DNA of 64,000 nucleotides, taken from contig JAQPZY010001164.1 in NCBI GenBank assembly GCA_029931535.1, positions 1,160,501 through 1,224,500 of the forward strand. The letters run 5' to 3'. The notes beneath the pieces were generated by a model. It was not told where the DNA came from. It did not search any database and worked only from the letters and a program-made list of their open reading frames with translations. Within the stretch, counting starts at the first letter, position 1. Each line of letters begins with the position of its first letter. This document shows positions 63,340 through 64,000 of the stretch, one piece after another. Origin of the DNA: Margaritifera margaritifera. Taxonomy: Eukaryota; Mollusca; Bivalvia; Unionida; Margaritiferidae. Both the position numbers and the translations under genes were made by a program.

Positions 63340-63760
63340 TAATGACTGTCGTACATGTACGTGTAATACAAACTGGTGTTGTCCGCGTTAGAAAATCCGT
63401 TTATGCGACATATTACGGAAATGGCCTTGGCGATGTAGTCGAGGATTATTCGCAGGTGCTCCAAAGGTTCTTGCGGGCCTGACCTCACGCGCTGCACCGA
63501 TCGCTAAACAATTTACAATGCAAGTCGTCGACAGCGTCAACCTGCCGCTGTGGATCAGTTTAAAAATCTCGGATTGTACTGGTTCAGTCGATTCGAGATC
63601 AACTACGACGATTAGTGAGTCACCGAGTCGGCAGCCAAAGGTTCAACCAAAGGCAGTTGCACTTCCACGAGAAGATTCACTTCCATCCACTGCAACAATG
63701 CCCGTGCCGCTCAGTACTCGACACTGACTTACCTGCGTTGATATTTCGAAGCGTCCGAGA
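63340..63760 (+). pseudogene. pX-like small protein remnant
   Basis: Starts MTVVHVRVIQTGVVRVRKSV, then YYGNGLGDVVEDYSQVLQRF. The Y.G.GLGD start followed by a helix resembles the glycine-rich opening of pX-like proteins. Several frameshifts follow. Confidence 0.35.
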
Positions 63761-63867
63761 TTTTCAGTAGTATTCATACCCAGTCAGGGTTCCTGATCAA
63801 AAAGACCGAATATAATTACAAGTGCAGGTCACGTCTTGCTATTTTCTTTCGTGTGAGAACTTCTTGG

Positions 63868-64000
63868 AAATGGAACTTATACAGGCCGACGATGCTGATT
63901 ACTCCGACTGTACCAAGGTTTGAGTTGTCAACAACGGCATCAGGGCGTTGTTCAGTAGCGCACGATATCTCATCGACAGAAAAGAAATCGAAGCATATTT
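63868..64000 (+). pseudogene. Possible major capsid protein N-terminus, cut by the window
   Basis: MELIQADDADYSDCTKV, a stop, then VVNNGIRALFSSARYLIDRK and EIEAY. The (V)NNGI..LFSS..Y.I...EIE pattern resembles a second class of Polinton-like capsid proteins. The rest lies beyond the window. Confidence 0.38.

Larger units (their letters stand above)
54770..64000 (+). mobile_element. Second Polinton/adintovirus-like relic, running off the right edge
   Basis: Base composition rises in GC at about 54770 and stays mixed to the edge. Genes in order: unknown ORFs (+), DNA polymerase B (+), integrase (-), phospholipase A2 (-), packaging ATPase (+), then structural-gene remnants (+). PolB, retrovirus-like integrase, packaging ATPase and capsid genes together define Polintons/adintoviruses. 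Every gene carries stops or frameshifts, so it is an old inactive copy. The left end is approximate. Confidence 0.85.

Overview
Eukaryotic (animal) DNA: AT-rich, intron-rich, dense in (AT)n, (ATT)n and (GA)n microsatellites, and loaded with decayed transposable elements. The receptor gene, the LINE families and the tyrosine-recombinase elements recall lophotrochozoan, probably molluscan (perhaps cephalopod), genomes. That placement is inferred from remembered family sequences; no search was run.

The one host gene I can support is a secretin-family (class B1) G-protein-coupled receptor on the + strand, split into small exons from base 1 (the 5' part lies outside the window) to about 36.2 kb or 39.6 kb. 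The exons carry part of the hormone-binding domain, TM1 to TM7 (with a 42-nt TM7 exon) and the cytoplasmic tail. Splice sites and codon phases join correctly throughout. It most resembles the calcitonin/CGRP/PDF-receptor group.

The introns are a museum of mobile DNA. Intron 1.5-11.0 kb holds an old Polinton/Maverick (adintovirus-like) relic on the - strand: minor capsid-like protein, pX-like protein, major capsid protein (MCP) and adenain-type protease. It lies between mirror-image minisatellite blocks that look like its terminal inverted repeats. Intron 11.1-20.3 kb holds a 2.37-kb DNA transposon with ~145-bp terminal inverted repeats sitting in a (TTA)n tract. Its decayed transposase lies behind a perfect five-unit heat-shock element, two TATA boxes and an initiator-like TCAGT. 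Intron 20.5-25.0 kb has a LINE copy with the 5' inversion expected from twin priming. Intron 27.2-34.7 kb has a long decayed Jockey/CR1-like LINE.

Downstream of the receptor are two DIRS/Ngaro-type tyrosine-recombinase retroelement relics (+ at 40.8-42.5 kb, - at 48.0-49.9 kb), a decayed member of a metazoan repeat family with a VLDGGA-type C-terminal domain (44.3-46.4 kb) and tRNA-derived SINEs.

From about 54.8 kb to the right edge is a second, different Polinton/adintovirus-like relic: protein-primed-type DNA polymerase B (+), retrovirus-like integrase (-), a parvovirus-type phospholipase A2 domain (-), FtsK/HerA-type packaging ATPase (+), then structural-gene remnants running into the edge. 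All its genes are broken by stops and frameshifts, and the polymerase has lost the part that should carry its catalytic palm motifs.
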